32,206 nt of DNA from Microbacterium sp. Its GTDB lineage: Bacteria; Actinomycetota; Actinomycetes; Actinomycetales; Microbacteriaceae. Position 1 is the stretch's first letter; every line of letters starts with the position of its first letter. A program made the position numbers and the translations under genes. The notes beneath the pieces were generated by a model, which was not told where the DNA came from, searched no databases, and saw only the letters and a program-made list of their open reading frames with translations. Where the stretch lies: assembly GCF_031179285.1 (NCBI RefSeq), contig NZ_JAPSHY010000033.1, forward strand, positions 1 to 32,206, in the 5' to 3' direction. Below, in pieces: positions 9,301 to 16,648 of this stretch.

Positions 9301-9842
9301 AGCTGGCATCGGCCCCCGGCACCGAGCGGCGCTCGATCGACGGCGTCGATGCAGGCTTGCACGTCGTGTCGCTGCGCCATAGGGGCAATGCGACGCAATC
9401 GCCGGAGGAGGCGGCGGAGGTGGTCCGCCTCGTGCGCGACCTGGTCGGCCGCCGCTTCACCGACGATATGGCAGGACTCCCCGCTCGTCCGATCGCCGAG
9501 AACGACATCATCGTCGTGACGCCGTACAACGCGCAGAAGCAGCTCGTGCACGAAGCGCTCGCCGCCGCCGGATTCCCGCGCGTGCCGGTCGGCACGGTGG
9601 ACAATTTCCAGGGCAAGGAAGCAGTGGTCTCGATCACGTCGCTGGCAGCGTCCAGTGGCCGGGACGCACCGCGAGGACCCGAGTTCCTGCTTCTGCAGAA
9701 CCGGCTGAACGTGGCGATCTCACGGGCGCAGTGCGTGGCGTACCTCATCCACTCGCCGGCGCTGCTCGACGACCTGCCGCGCACCCCGGAGGGGGTGGCG
9801 CGATTGAGCGCCTTCGCCCGGCTGGTCGGAGCGGCGCAGTGA
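6372..9842 (+). CDS. TM0106-family RecB-like nuclease fused to an SF1 helicase
   Basis: The 1156-residue product combines three parts. Residues 1 to about 240 are a RecB/Cas4-like nuclease module with D-x-K in RVQDSKLAR. C23, C28 and the cluster C230, C233, C236 (CxxCxxC) suggest the Fe-S cluster seen in AddB/Cas4 relatives. Next is an RNase H-like (RNase_H_2) domain with FFDFEGD (D329, E331) and YNRYDC. The third part is an SF1/UPF1-like helicase: Walker A GPPGTGKT (780-787), Walker B VIDEAGQF (D891, E892), LLGDPQQLP, SWRMHP, VGTVDNFQGKE and RLNVAISRA. It probably acts on nucleic acid, but the biological role of this family is not established. Start is GTG 6372. The following GNAT gene overlaps it by 4 bases. 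Confidence 0.9.
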   Translation: MRIDREAQRVIWSASDLKAAAECEFAWCRAIDAKLGRVAAVEEPEDATLARAARLGDVHEQNVLERYIDELGPGRVRQIEKVSSVDAVALAAAVAETAEALRSDALVVFQAAFSTPEFVGFADFLRRDADGRWRVQDSKLARKARVTALMQLAAYVDQLDRLGIPRSDEVDLILGDGTLSTHAVDDLLPLFQVRRARLRALIADRRIEDAADAMPLEWGDDRGDLEVVACGRCATCEEQVIAHRDLLMVARMRPVQRARLRAAGIDTIDALATASAPPAGMNADTFETLRAQAALQLRADAEGVPTYDVHYAAAIHTLPVPSHGDIFFDFEGDPLYTEPAADGEAQWGIDYLFGWVDNDDRYTPLWAHTFAEERRALETFLDFVNARRAAHPGMHIYHYAPYETAHLVAMAARHGVREAEVDRLLREGVFVDLYPLVLRTVRVGSRSYSIKKLEPLYMGEDVRTSDVQKGDDSIVQYVAARELAAAGERAEADAVLADLADYNRYDCVSTRMLRNWLIEIARREGVHPAPPDEADEVIYEPSPRSVALLADAERAAAAGADGQVHRIAAAAIDYFPREAKSFWVGHFQRLREPVTMWEGTRDVVRVDPASCVLRRDWSVAEGRRVTSREIEIRGEVSPGTTLGEGAQPFALYGVPAPFDTEVPSRAVHVPHTVTITEVLDDGYVITESAVQGQTWDEFPLALTPAAPPRVVSLQGAIDEWADAMHLAAPGFPEDASTDILRRIPPRTRSGAALPAAGDDVIDAIVRGVLDLDRSYLAVQGPPGTGKTYTGSQVIARLVNEHGFKIGVVAQSHAIIETLLERVVADGVSPAQVAKCPKGPDSDPSYTVIPKTGMASFLAEHEGGGVVVGGTAWDFSNTARVERGELDLLVIDEAGQFSLASTIAVAAGARSLLLLGDPQQLPQVSQGAHPEPVDTSALGWVMDGDAVVRPEYGYFLARSWRMHPLVAAPVSTLAYAGKLASAPGTERRSIDGVDAGLHVVSLRHRGNATQSPEEAAEVVRLVRDLVGRRFTDDMAGLPARPIAENDIIVVTPYNAQKQLVHEALAAAGFPRVPVGTVDNFQGKEAVVSITSLAASSGRDAPRGPEFLLLQNRLNVAISRAQCVAYLIHSPALLDDLPRTPEGVARLSAFARLVGAAQ

Positions 9843-10621
9843 GCACACCGCGTCACGCCGTCGCCGACATCCACCGTGCCTCGGCGGCATGGGTGTGGTT
9901 TCCCCGCGATTCGGAACAGGAGAAGTCCGACCTGCAGCTGGTGCGGTACCCGGCACGGTTCGGTGGTGGCGTCCGCGCATCGCAGGTCGATTCCTCCGCC
10001 GATCCGGCGGCCGTGCTCGATCGGGCCGTCGCGCGGACGCAGTCATGGAACGAAACCAGCCTGACGTTCTGGACGAACGCCGCCGACCGGCCCGATCTCG
10101 AGGACGAACTCCGACGGCGCGGTGCTGAACACGTCGACACCGTCTCGGTGCTCGCCCGCCCCGTCGCCGGTCCGCCGATCGCTGTGCCGCCGACGGCCAC
10201 GGCCGAGATCGTGCAGGCCCTCGACCAGGTGCGCGAGGTCGACGCGATCAACGTGCCGGTCTGGCAACAGGATCCGCTCGACGAGGAAGGGCTGCGGGTC
10301 GAGCTCGATGAGGTGACCGCCGAGTTCGCGGCTGGTCGCGGCGCGCGCGTCATCGGCCGTCTCGACGGTGCGGCGGTGAGCACCGGCGGCTGCACGGTAG
10401 TCGACGGATTCGTGCGGCTCTGGGGCGCGGCGACGCTCGAGAGCGCGCGCGGCCGCGGCGCCTACCGTGCCGTACTGGCGGAACGGCTGCGAGTCGGCGC
10501 GGAGCTCGGAGCGATCACCGTGCTCGTGAAGGGCAGGATCGCCACGTCCGCGCCGATCCTGGTGCGTGCGGGATTCATCCACCACGGCGACGAACGCGCC
10601 TATCGCCTCACGGTCGGGTAG
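9839..10621 (+). CDS. GNAT family N-acetyltransferase
   Basis: The 260-residue product has a C-terminal GNAT core: GARVIGRLDGAAVSTGG (strands 2-3), then FVRLWGAATLESARGRGAYRAVL, in which RGRGAYRAVL is the acetyl-CoA binding loop and helix, then a final ILVRAGFIHHGDERAYRL strand pair. The N-terminal half (WVWFPRDSE..., and TFWTNAADRPDLEDELRRRGAEHVDTVSVLARPV) looks like a degenerate second GNAT fold, common in proteins of this length. The substrate is unknown. GTG 9839 overlaps the upstream stop codon as GTGA, so the gene is translationally coupled to the nuclease-helicase; whether it modifies that protein or is simply co-transcribed cannot be told. Confidence 0.8.
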   Translation: MSTPRHAVADIHRASAAWVWFPRDSEQEKSDLQLVRYPARFGGGVRASQVDSSADPAAVLDRAVARTQSWNETSLTFWTNAADRPDLEDELRRRGAEHVDTVSVLARPVAGPPIAVPPTATAEIVQALDQVREVDAINVPVWQQDPLDEEGLRVELDEVTAEFAAGRGARVIGRLDGAAVSTGGCTVVDGFVRLWGAATLESARGRGAYRAVLAERLRVGAELGAITVLVKGRIATSAPILVRAGFIHHGDERAYRLTVG

Positions 10622-10655
10622 TTCCGGCGACGCCGAGGGGCGACGACGACCGACG

Positions 10656-11288
10656 TCAGACGGTGCCGTACAGACGGTCGCCGGCGTCGCCGAGCCCGGG
10701 CACGATGTAGCCCTTCTCGTTCAAGCGCTCGTCGAGCGCACCGAGGACGAGGGTGACATCGCGGTCGCCGACCATCTTCTCGATCGCGGCAACACCCTCG
10801 GGGGTGCCGAGCAGGCAGATCGCGGTGACGTCCTGCGCTCCCCGCTTGAACAGGAACTCGATCGCGGCGCCCAGCGATCCGCCGGTGGCGAGCATCGGGT
10901 CGATCGCGAAGCACTGCCTGTCGCTCAGGTCGTCGGGAAGACGCTCGGCGTAGGTCGTCGGCTCGAAGGTGGTCTCGTCACGGACCATGCCGAGGAAGCC
11001 GACTTCAGCGGTCGGAAGCAGCTTCACCATGCCTTCCAGCATTCCGAGCCCGGCCCGGAGGATCGGCACGACGATCGGGCGCGGCTCCGAGATCTTCACA
11101 CCCATCGTCGTGGTCACGGGCGTGGTGATCTCGACCGGGCTCACCTTCACGTTGCGGGTCGCCTCGTACGCGAGCAGCGTCACCAGCTCTTCGGTCAGTT
11201 GACGGAACACCGGAGACGGGGTGCGCCGGTCACGCAGCACCGAGAGCTTGTGGGTGATGAGGGGGTGATCGGCGACGTGAACACGCAT
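10656..11288 (-). CDS. upp: Uracil phosphoribosyltransferase
   Basis: Upp converts uracil and PRPP to UMP in pyrimidine salvage. The 210-residue product matches the family along its length: [15 protein letters not shown] at the N-terminus, [22 protein letters not shown], the PRPP-binding loop [10 protein letters not shown], and the C-terminal uracil-site segment [17 protein letters not shown]. The start ATG has no Shine-Dalgarno sequence; a TAGCCT hexamer six bases upstream suggests a leaderless transcript. It is divergent from tadA and convergent with the GNAT gene. Confidence 0.97.
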   Translation of the reverse strand: MRVHVADHPLITHKLSVLRDRRTPSPVFRQLTEELVTLLAYEATRNVKVSPVEITTPVTTTMGVKISEPRPIVVPILRAGLGMLEGMVKLLPTAEVGFLGMVRDETTFEPTTYAERLPDDLSDRQCFAIDPMLATGGSLGAAIEFLFKRGAQDVTAICLLGTPEGVAAIEKMVGDRDVTLVLGALDERLNEKGYIVPGLGDAGDRLYGTV

Positions 11289-11378
11289 GGATACAGGCTA
11301 GTGCGCAGGGCTCCCCGGCACGACATCGGCCGGCGTCCACCGGGCGGAAGTCGAGACTCGCTGTCGTAGGCTCGACCC
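11289..11378. promoter_or_regulatory. Divergent leaderless-type promoters for upp and tadA
   Basis: On the minus strand TAGCCT (11300-11295) lies six bases before the upp ATG. On the plus strand TAGGCT (11367-11372) lies six bases before the tadA ATG. Both fit the actinobacterial -10 pattern TANNNT with transcription starting at the initiation codon. I cannot identify convincing -35 hexamers for either. Confidence 0.5.
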
Positions 11379-11834
11379 ATGACCGCCGCCGACACCGAGG
11401 CCATGCGCCGCGCGCTCGCCCTCGCAGCCGAGGCGGCGTCGGCCGAGGAGATCCCGGTCGGAGCGGTCGTCCTCGACCGGGCGGGGCAGATCATCGCGGA
11501 GGGGCGAAACACCCGCGAGCAGACCCATGATCCGACCGGTCATGCCGAAGTCGAGGCGCTGCGCCGCGCCGCGGCATCCATCGGCTCCTGGAATCTCGAC
11601 GGGCACACCCTCGTCGTCACCCTGGAGCCCTGCATCATGTGCGCCGGGGCGATCCTGCAGGCACGGATCGGCAGGGTCGTGTTCGGCGCATGGGACGAGA
11701 AGGCGGGCGCCGCGGGGTCGATGTACGACGTGCTGCGCGATCGACGGCTGCCGTACCACGCCGAGGTCGTCGGGGGCGTCGAAGCGGATGCCGCCACGCG
11801 TCTGCTCCGGGAGTTCTTCGAGCGGCGCCGCTGA
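11379..11834 (+). CDS. tadA: tRNA adenosine(34) deaminase
   Basis: TadA deaminates A34 to inosine in tRNA-Arg(ACG), allowing wobble decoding. The 151-residue product has the cytidine/adenosine deaminase zinc site: H55 and catalytic E57 in GHAEVEALR, and C85 and C88 in PCIMCAGAI. The flanking EIPVGAVV and the C-terminal RRLPYHAEVVGGVEADAATRLLREFFERRR are typical of TadA rather than free-base deaminases. Its stop codon directly abuts that of the convergent cation transporter gene, with no spacer base, so no dedicated terminator separates them. Confidence 0.93.
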   Translation: MTAADTEAMRRALALAAEAASAEEIPVGAVVLDRAGQIIAEGRNTREQTHDPTGHAEVEALRRAAASIGSWNLDGHTLVVTLEPCIMCAGAILQARIGRVVFGAWDEKAGAAGSMYDVLRDRRLPYHAEVVGGVEADAATRLLREFFERRR

Positions 11835-12806
11835 TCAGTCCGACGACTTCAGTACGAAGACGTCCGTCGAGGGCTCCGGATCGATCGCCGGCCGGTAGAT
11901 GTCGGGCTCGAGGTACACCGATCGCGCCACCGGCACGGCTACGCGGATGCGGGCCTCGATCTCGTTGATGTCGTCAGCGGCCTCGCGCACTGACTTGTCG
12001 GCGGACAGTGCGATCTTCGCCGCGACCAGCAGCTCGTCGGGGCCGAGGTAGAGCGTCTTCATGTGGATGAGCTTCTCGACCTCGGGTCCGTCGTTGATCG
12101 CGTCGACGATCCGGTCGATGTCGGCCTGGTTGGCTCCTTCGCCCACGAGGAGGCTCTTCGTCTCGATGCCGAGCACGATGGCGATGAGCACCAGGAGGGC
12201 ACCGATCATCAGCGTTCCGACGGCGTCGAAGACGGGGTTGTGGGTGATGAGGGTGAGTCCGACCCCGAGCAGGGCGAACGTGAGTCCCGTCAGCGCACCG
12301 ATGTCCTCCAGCAGCACGACGGGAAGCTCCGGAGCCTTGGAGCGGCGCACGAACGACACCCACGACTGCCCCTTCTCGCGGACGAGATTGCTCTCCCTGA
12401 TCGCGGTGCGCAGCGAGAACGACTCGAGTCCGATCGCGATGACGAGCACTGCGACGGGCAACCACCACCAGGCGCGGTCGAGCTCGTGCGGATTGGTCAG
12501 CTTGTCGATTCCCTCGTAGATGGCGAACAGGCCGCCGACCGAGAACAGGATGATCGACACCACGAATGCGTACACATAGCGTTCCCGTCCGTAGCCGAAG
12601 GGGTGAGCCCGGTCGGCCCCGCGTTTCGCCTTGCGCCCGCCGAGCAGCAGGAGCAGCTGATTGCCGGAGTCCGCGACGGAGTGCACGGCTTCGGCGAGCA
12701 TCGACGCGGAGCCGGAGAGCGCCCACGCGATGAACTTCGCGATGGCGATCCCCATGTTCGCCAGGAACGCCGCGACGATGGCCTTGTTGCCTCCGGATGC
12801 ACTCAT
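11835..12806 (-). CDS. Cation diffusion facilitator transporter, ZNT9/SLC30A9-like subfamily
   Basis: The 323-residue membrane protein has about six hydrophobic segments and a C-terminal cytoplasmic domain (residues roughly 220-300), the CDF arrangement for exporting divalent metals. TM2 carries AEAVHSVADSGNQ, giving H-x3-D. TM5 reads VVLLEDIGALTGL instead of the usual H/D-x3-D. That LLED segment, and the ADRAHPFGYGRERY loop, are features I associate with the SLC30A9/ZNT9-type branch rather than YiiP-type zinc exporters, so metal specificity should not be assumed. TAGACT lies six bases before the ATG, suggesting a leaderless transcript. The gene is divergent from proC. Confidence 0.87.
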   Translation of the reverse strand: MSASGGNKAIVAAFLANMGIAIAKFIAWALSGSASMLAEAVHSVADSGNQLLLLLGGRKAKRGADRAHPFGYGRERYVYAFVVSIILFSVGGLFAIYEGIDKLTNPHELDRAWWWLPVAVLVIAIGLESFSLRTAIRESNLVREKGQSWVSFVRRSKAPELPVVLLEDIGALTGLTFALLGVGLTLITHNPVFDAVGTLMIGALLVLIAIVLGIETKSLLVGEGANQADIDRIVDAINDGPEVEKLIHMKTLYLGPDELLVAAKIALSADKSVREAADDINEIEARIRVAVPVARSVYLEPDIYRPAIDPEPSTDVFVLKSSD

Positions 12807-12864
12807 GCGATGAGTCTAATTCCGCGCCTCCTCGATGCGCAGAGCGCCGCCGTAGGATGTCCGC
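12807..12864. promoter_or_regulatory. Divergent leaderless-type promoters for the cation transporter gene and proC
   Basis: This 58-base gap has TAGACT on the minus strand (12818-12813) six bases before the transporter ATG. It also has TAGGAT on the plus strand (12853-12858) six bases before the proC ATG. Neither gene has a Shine-Dalgarno sequence. The two promoters are close enough that RNA polymerase at one could affect the other. Confidence 0.5.
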
Positions 12865-13704
12865 ATGGCTGACTCCCTCCCCTCTCTCGCGTTCCTCGGT
12901 GCCGGTTCCATGGGCGGTGCGATCCTGCGTGGCGTGGTCGCATCCGGCATCCGGATCGACGGCGGCATCACGGCCACGAACCGCAGCACCGAGAAGGCCG
13001 CGTCTTTCTCAGACGTCGGCGGAATCACGAGCATCGCCCTGGCCGAGCAGCCGAACGGCAATGCGGACGCCGTCGCCGGTGCGCGCATCGTGTTGGTGGG
13101 CGTGAAGCCGGCGATGGTTCCCGATCTCCTGCGCGAGATCGCGCCGCACCTCGGCGGCGACGCGATCGTGGTGAGCCTCGCGGCCGGCGTGACACTGCAG
13201 ACCTTCGCCGAGGTCCTCGGTGACGACGCCAAGGTCATCCGCTCCATGCCGAACACGCCATCGACCGTGGGCAAGGGTGTGACCGGGCTCGCCGCAGGCG
13301 CTTCGGCGACCGGCGAAGACCTGGCTCTCGTCCGGCGCCTCTTCGAGACCGTCGGCGCGGTCGTCGAGGTTCCCGAATCGCAGATCGATGCGCTCGGGAC
13401 GATCTCGGGCTCCGGTCCCGCGTACGTGTACCTGCTCATCGAGGAGTTCACAAGGGCCGCGGTCGGTCTGGGCTTCAGCGACGCGGATGCACGCCTCATG
13501 GCCGAGCAGACGTTCATCGGCGCGACCGCACTGCTCGACGCCTCCGGGGAGGATCCCGCCGAACTCCGCCGCCGCGTCACGAGCCCCAAGGGAACCACCG
13601 AGCGCGCCATCGCCGTCCTGCAGGACGCGCACCTCGATCGGACCTTCTCAGACGCGGCGGCCGCAGCCCTGGCGCGCTCCAGGGAACTCGCGGCGGGCGC
13701 CTGA
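12865..13704 (+). CDS. proC: Pyrroline-5-carboxylate reductase
   Basis: ProC reduces 1-pyrroline-5-carboxylate to L-proline with NAD(P)H, the last step of proline synthesis. The 279-residue product begins with the Rossmann motif LGAGSMGGAIL. It continues with IVLVGVKPAMV, the MPNTPSTVGKGVTGL segment, SGSGPAYVYLLIE at the start of the dimerisation domain, and the family signature VTSPKGTTERAI near the C-terminus. Length and order are standard. It probably forms a unit with the DUF1905 gene, which starts three bases after its stop codon. Confidence 0.96.
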   Translation: MADSLPSLAFLGAGSMGGAILRGVVASGIRIDGGITATNRSTEKAASFSDVGGITSIALAEQPNGNADAVAGARIVLVGVKPAMVPDLLREIAPHLGGDAIVVSLAAGVTLQTFAEVLGDDAKVIRSMPNTPSTVGKGVTGLAAGASATGEDLALVRRLFETVGAVVEVPESQIDALGTISGSGPAYVYLLIEEFTRAAVGLGFSDADARLMAEQTFIGATALLDASGEDPAELRRRVTSPKGTTERAIAVLQDAHLDRTFSDAAAAALARSRELAAGA

Positions 13705-13707
13705 CCT

Positions 13708-13995
13708 GTGCGAATGCGGTTCGAGGGACTGATCTGGCACTGGCGCGGACCTGCGCCGTTCCATTTCGTCACGGTACCGCCCCTTGAGAGCGAGCTCATC
13801 CACGAGGTGTCGTCGCAGGTCACCTACGGCTGGGGCATGATCCCCGCATCGGTCACGATCGGGGGCACCACCGTGACGACGGCGTTGTGGCCGAAGGACG
13901 GCGGGTACATCGTGCCGATCAAGAAGGTGCTGCAGGACCGCGAGAGCGTGACGGTGGATGACGTCGTCGAGATCGTGCTCGACATCGACGCCTGA
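13708..13995 (+). CDS. DUF1905 domain protein
   Basis: The 95-residue product matches the DUF1905 family: FEGLIWHWRGPAPFHFVTVPPLES, then GMIPASVTIGGTTVTTALWPKDGGYIVPIKKVLQ, then the acidic tail VTVDDVVEIVLDIDA. This looks like a small beta-barrel fold; no biochemical role is established for the family. GTG 13708 is three bases beyond the proC stop codon; an in-frame ATG at 13714 is an alternative start two codons later. It converges on the potassium-uptake operon with a 10-base gap. Confidence 0.85.
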   Translation: MRMRFEGLIWHWRGPAPFHFVTVPPLESELIHEVSSQVTYGWGMIPASVTIGGTTVTTALWPKDGGYIVPIKKVLQDRESVTVDDVVEIVLDIDA

Positions 13996-14005
13996 CTCGC
14001 TCGGC

Positions 14006-14677
14006 TCAGCGGTCGAGGGCGGCGAAGCGCTCGATGTCGCTGTTGGTTCCGGAGACGATGATGAGGTCGTGGTTCGTGACGACCGTGGTCGCCTCCGCAT
14101 AGCGGAACGGCTTGCCCGGGCTCTTCACACCCACCACGGTGACCTTGTACTTCGTCCTCACACCGGATTCGTTCAGGGGAACCCCGCGGATGAACTTCGG
14201 CGGATACATCTTCGCGAGCACGAAGTCGTCGTCGAAGCGGATGAAGTCCAGCATCCGGCCGCTCACGAGGTGCGCGACACGCTCGCCGGCTTCGCGCTCG
14301 GGGTAGATGACGTGATTGGCGCCGACGCGAGCGAGGATCTTGCCGTGCGACTGCGACACCGCCTTCGCCCAGATCTGGGGGACCTTCAGGTCGACGAGGT
14401 TCGCGGTGATCAGCACGGATGCCTCGATCGACGAGCCGACCGCCACGACGGCGACCTGGAAGTCCGCCGCGCCGATCTGGCGCAGGGCGTCGAAGTTACG
14501 AGCGTCGGTCTGCACGGTGTGCGTGACGCGGTCGGACCACTTCTGAACGAGTTCGAGGTTGCCGTCGATCGCGAGCACCTCGCGGCCGAGCCGGTCGAGT
14601 TCGCCGGCGCACGCGGCGCCGAACCGGCCGAGTCCGATGACGAGGACGGGAGCATCGCCCCGGAGGACTTCAACCAA
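14006..14677 (-). CDS. ktrA: KtrA/TrkA-type potassium channel regulatory subunit
   Basis: This is the cytoplasmic RCK subunit that gates the KtrB potassium pore in response to nucleotide. The 223-residue product has an N-terminal RCK_N Rossmann domain with VLVIGLGRFGAACA (GxGxxG) and the acidic strand end LAID, then an RCK_C domain from about residue 140 (DDFVLAKMYPPKFIRG to HDLIIVSGTNSDIERFAAL). Translation begins at TTG 14677: there is no in-frame ATG or GTG nearby, and GGAAAGG lies about ten bases upstream inside ktrB. The start overlaps the ktrB 3' end by 8 bases, consistent with coupled synthesis. Confidence 0.9.
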   Translation of the reverse strand: MVEVLRGDAPVLVIGLGRFGAACAGELDRLGREVLAIDGNLELVQKWSDRVTHTVQTDARNFDALRQIGAADFQVAVVAVGSSIEASVLITANLVDLKVPQIWAKAVSQSHGKILARVGANHVIYPEREAGERVAHLVSGRMLDFIRFDDDFVLAKMYPPKFIRGVPLNESGVRTKYKVTVVGVKSPGKPFRYAEATTVVTNHDLIIVSGTNSDIERFAALDR

Positions 14678-16100
14678 CGATCGGCCTTTCCACGGGCAGC
14701 GAGTAGAGCTGCGATCGCGATGTCGCGGCGACTGCCGCGGCGAGAGTCACTGTACCAATGCGCCCCATGAAGATGGTGGCGGCCATCACATAGGTCGCTG
14801 AATCGGGGAGGCCTTCGGTCAGCCCGGTCGACAAGCCCACCGTGCCGAACGCGGATATCACGTCGAACAGCACCTCGGCGATGGGCGCCTTCGTGATCTG
14901 CGCGATGACGATCGTCGACAGTGCGACGATCGTCGCACCCCATGCGACGACGCTGAGCGCGACGCGCTGCACGTCGCTCGGGATGCGGCGACCGAACACC
15001 TCGACCGACTGGCGGCCCTTGGCCTCTGACCACACCGCGATCGCGAGCACGGCAAGGGTGGTGACCTTGATGCCGCCGGCGGTCGATGCCGATCCGCCGC
15101 CGACGAACATCAGCATCGATCCGGCGACGAGCGATGAGCCGTTCAGGCCGCCGATGTCAACGACGGAGAAGCCGCCGGAGCGTGTCATCGCCGAGAGGAA
15201 GAAGGCCTGGAAGGTGGTGTCGACGGCATCCATCGACCCGAAGGTTCGCGGATTCTCGTACTCCAGAATCAGGAAGACCGCGGCTCCGAGCACGAACAGC
15301 AGCACTGTCGTGACGAGCGTGAGCCTGGTGTGCAGCGACCACCGCTTCACATGCCACACATGTTTGGCGAGCGTATAGATGACGGGGAATCCGATGCTGC
15401 CCAGGAACACGCTGATCATCAGCACGGTCAGCACGAAGTAGTCGTCCGCGAAGACCGTGACACCGCCCACGTTGGGCGTGAATCCCGTGTTCGTGAAGGA
15501 CGACGCGGCGTAGTACGGCGCCTCCCAGAGAGCCGTGAGCGGGTCGAAGCCGGCCATGACGAGCCCCGGGTAGAGCAGCACTGCCACTGTGCCTTCGATC
15601 ACGAGAGTCGACAGCGCGACGGTGGTCAGCAGCTGACCCACTTCACCGAGTCGCACCGTCTGGCTCTCGTTGACGACGCCACCGTGCGCACGCAGCGGGT
15701 TGGTGTCGCCGGCGGCCATCAGCTTCGCGCGCAGACCGAGTCGCTTCGAGATCGCCATGCCCATCAGGGAAGCGAGCGTGAGCACGCCCATGCCGCCGAT
15801 GTTCATTCCGATGAAGATCACGACATTCCCGAACGCAGACCAGTGCGTCGCCATGTCGACGGTGACGAGGCCGGTGACGCAGATCGTGGACATCGCCGTG
15901 AACAACGCATCGCTGAGCGGTGTGACTGTGCCCCTGGCCGACGCAATCGGCAGCGACAGCAGCACGGTGAAGACCATGATCAGCAGCGCGAACACGACGA
16001 TCGCAAAGCGTGATGGCGAGGAGGTGATGAGGTGCTTGAACCAGGCGCCAGCGCTCTTGAGGCGCTCTCCATGCAACGAGTCAGACACGATGGTCGACAT
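14670..16100 (-). CDS. ktrB: KtrB/TrkH-type potassium transporter pore subunit
   Basis: The 476-residue membrane protein has the four-repeat TrkH/KtrB architecture. Each repeat carries a pore loop with the selectivity-filter Gly: STICVTGLVTVD (G77), SSFTNTGFTPN, MTRSGGFSVVD, and SAFGTVGLSTGL. The VGGGSASTAGGIKVTT segment in the third repeat is the intramembrane gating loop of the family. With KtrA it forms a Na+-dependent or proton-coupled K+ uptake system used in osmotic adaptation. The ATG at 16100 is preceded by AAGGGGG on the minus strand. It is first in a two-gene leftward operon and divergent from the ArsR gene. Confidence 0.93.
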   Translation of the reverse strand: MSTIVSDSLHGERLKSAGAWFKHLITSSPSRFAIVVFALLIMVFTVLLSLPIASARGTVTPLSDALFTAMSTICVTGLVTVDMATHWSAFGNVVIFIGMNIGGMGVLTLASLMGMAISKRLGLRAKLMAAGDTNPLRAHGGVVNESQTVRLGEVGQLLTTVALSTLVIEGTVAVLLYPGLVMAGFDPLTALWEAPYYAASSFTNTGFTPNVGGVTVFADDYFVLTVLMISVFLGSIGFPVIYTLAKHVWHVKRWSLHTRLTLVTTVLLFVLGAAVFLILEYENPRTFGSMDAVDTTFQAFFLSAMTRSGGFSVVDIGGLNGSSLVAGSMLMFVGGGSASTAGGIKVTTLAVLAIAVWSEAKGRQSVEVFGRRIPSDVQRVALSVVAWGATIVALSTIVIAQITKAPIAEVLFDVISAFGTVGLSTGLTEGLPDSATYVMAATIFMGRIGTVTLAAAVAATSRSQLYSLPVERPIVG

Positions 16101-16192
16101 CGCGTCCCCCTTCTCGTTTCCGTGACCGCCGCTCGACGGTCGCGCGGCAGTCCCGCCGAGCCTTCGTCATGGTACTCCGTGCCGGGGGAGAC

Positions 16193-16198
16193 TACCCT
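16193..16198 (+). promoter_or_regulatory. Possible -10 element of the ArsR-type regulator gene
   Basis: TACCCT fits TANNNT and ends seven bases before the ATG at 16206. A GGGGGAG purine run lies just upstream at 16184-16190, so a leadered transcript with a Shine-Dalgarno sequence is also possible. Confidence 0.35.
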
Positions 16199-16205
16199 GA
16201 TCACC

Positions 16206-16622
16206 ATGACGGACATCTTCGACGTGATCGCAGACGGTACGAGGCGCGACATCCTCCAACTCCTGCTGCGGCGTACGACCGAAGGGGATGCGGGCACCAG
16301 CGTCAGCCAGATCGTCGCCGATCTCGGCATCAGCCAGCCCACCGTCTCCAAGCACCTGAAGGTGCTTCGCGATGCCGAACTCGTCACCGTCCGCGAGGAC
16401 GGCCAGCGCCGGTTCTACAGCCTCGCCGTCGAGCCGCTGGAGGTCGTGGACGACTGGCTGGTGCCCTTTCTCGTCGACGCGTACGGCGACGAAGCACCCG
16501 ACATCGACTACCCGCAGAGCCCGCTGCCCGACGGTGCGGCCCACGCGGCAGAGGTCGTCGGCCGTGCCGCTGCCTCGGCCAAGCACGTTGTCGCGACCGC
16601 ACTGAAGCGCCTCGGGGCCTGA
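16206..16622 (+). CDS. ArsR/SmtB-family transcriptional regulator
   Basis: The 138-residue product has a winged helix in its first 80 residues: MTDIFDVIADGTRRDILQLLLRR, then SVSQIVADLGISQPTVSKHLKVLRDAELVTV as the recognition helix-turn-helix, then the wing REDGQRRFYSLAVEPL. The remainder (VVDDWLVPFLVDAYGDEAPD... and an Ala-rich helix) would be the dimer interface. I see no cysteine or histidine metal-sensor cluster, so metal sensing is not supported. The start is the ATG at which homology begins, although the frame is open farther upstream over the ktrB start. Target genes are unknown. Confidence 0.87.
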   Translation: MTDIFDVIADGTRRDILQLLLRRTTEGDAGTSVSQIVADLGISQPTVSKHLKVLRDAELVTVREDGQRRFYSLAVEPLEVVDDWLVPFLVDAYGDEAPDIDYPQSPLPDGAAHAAEVVGRAAASAKHVVATALKRLGA

Positions 16623-16648
16623 GCGCGGCAGCGGAACGCGGACGGACG

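Noticed and set aside
7149..9551. An 800-codon minus-strand frame opposite the nuclease-helicase gene
   Set aside because: It is a shadow frame rich in Arg, His, Gly and Val with no recognisable motif. The plus strand encodes a protein with well-ordered conserved motifs across the same span.
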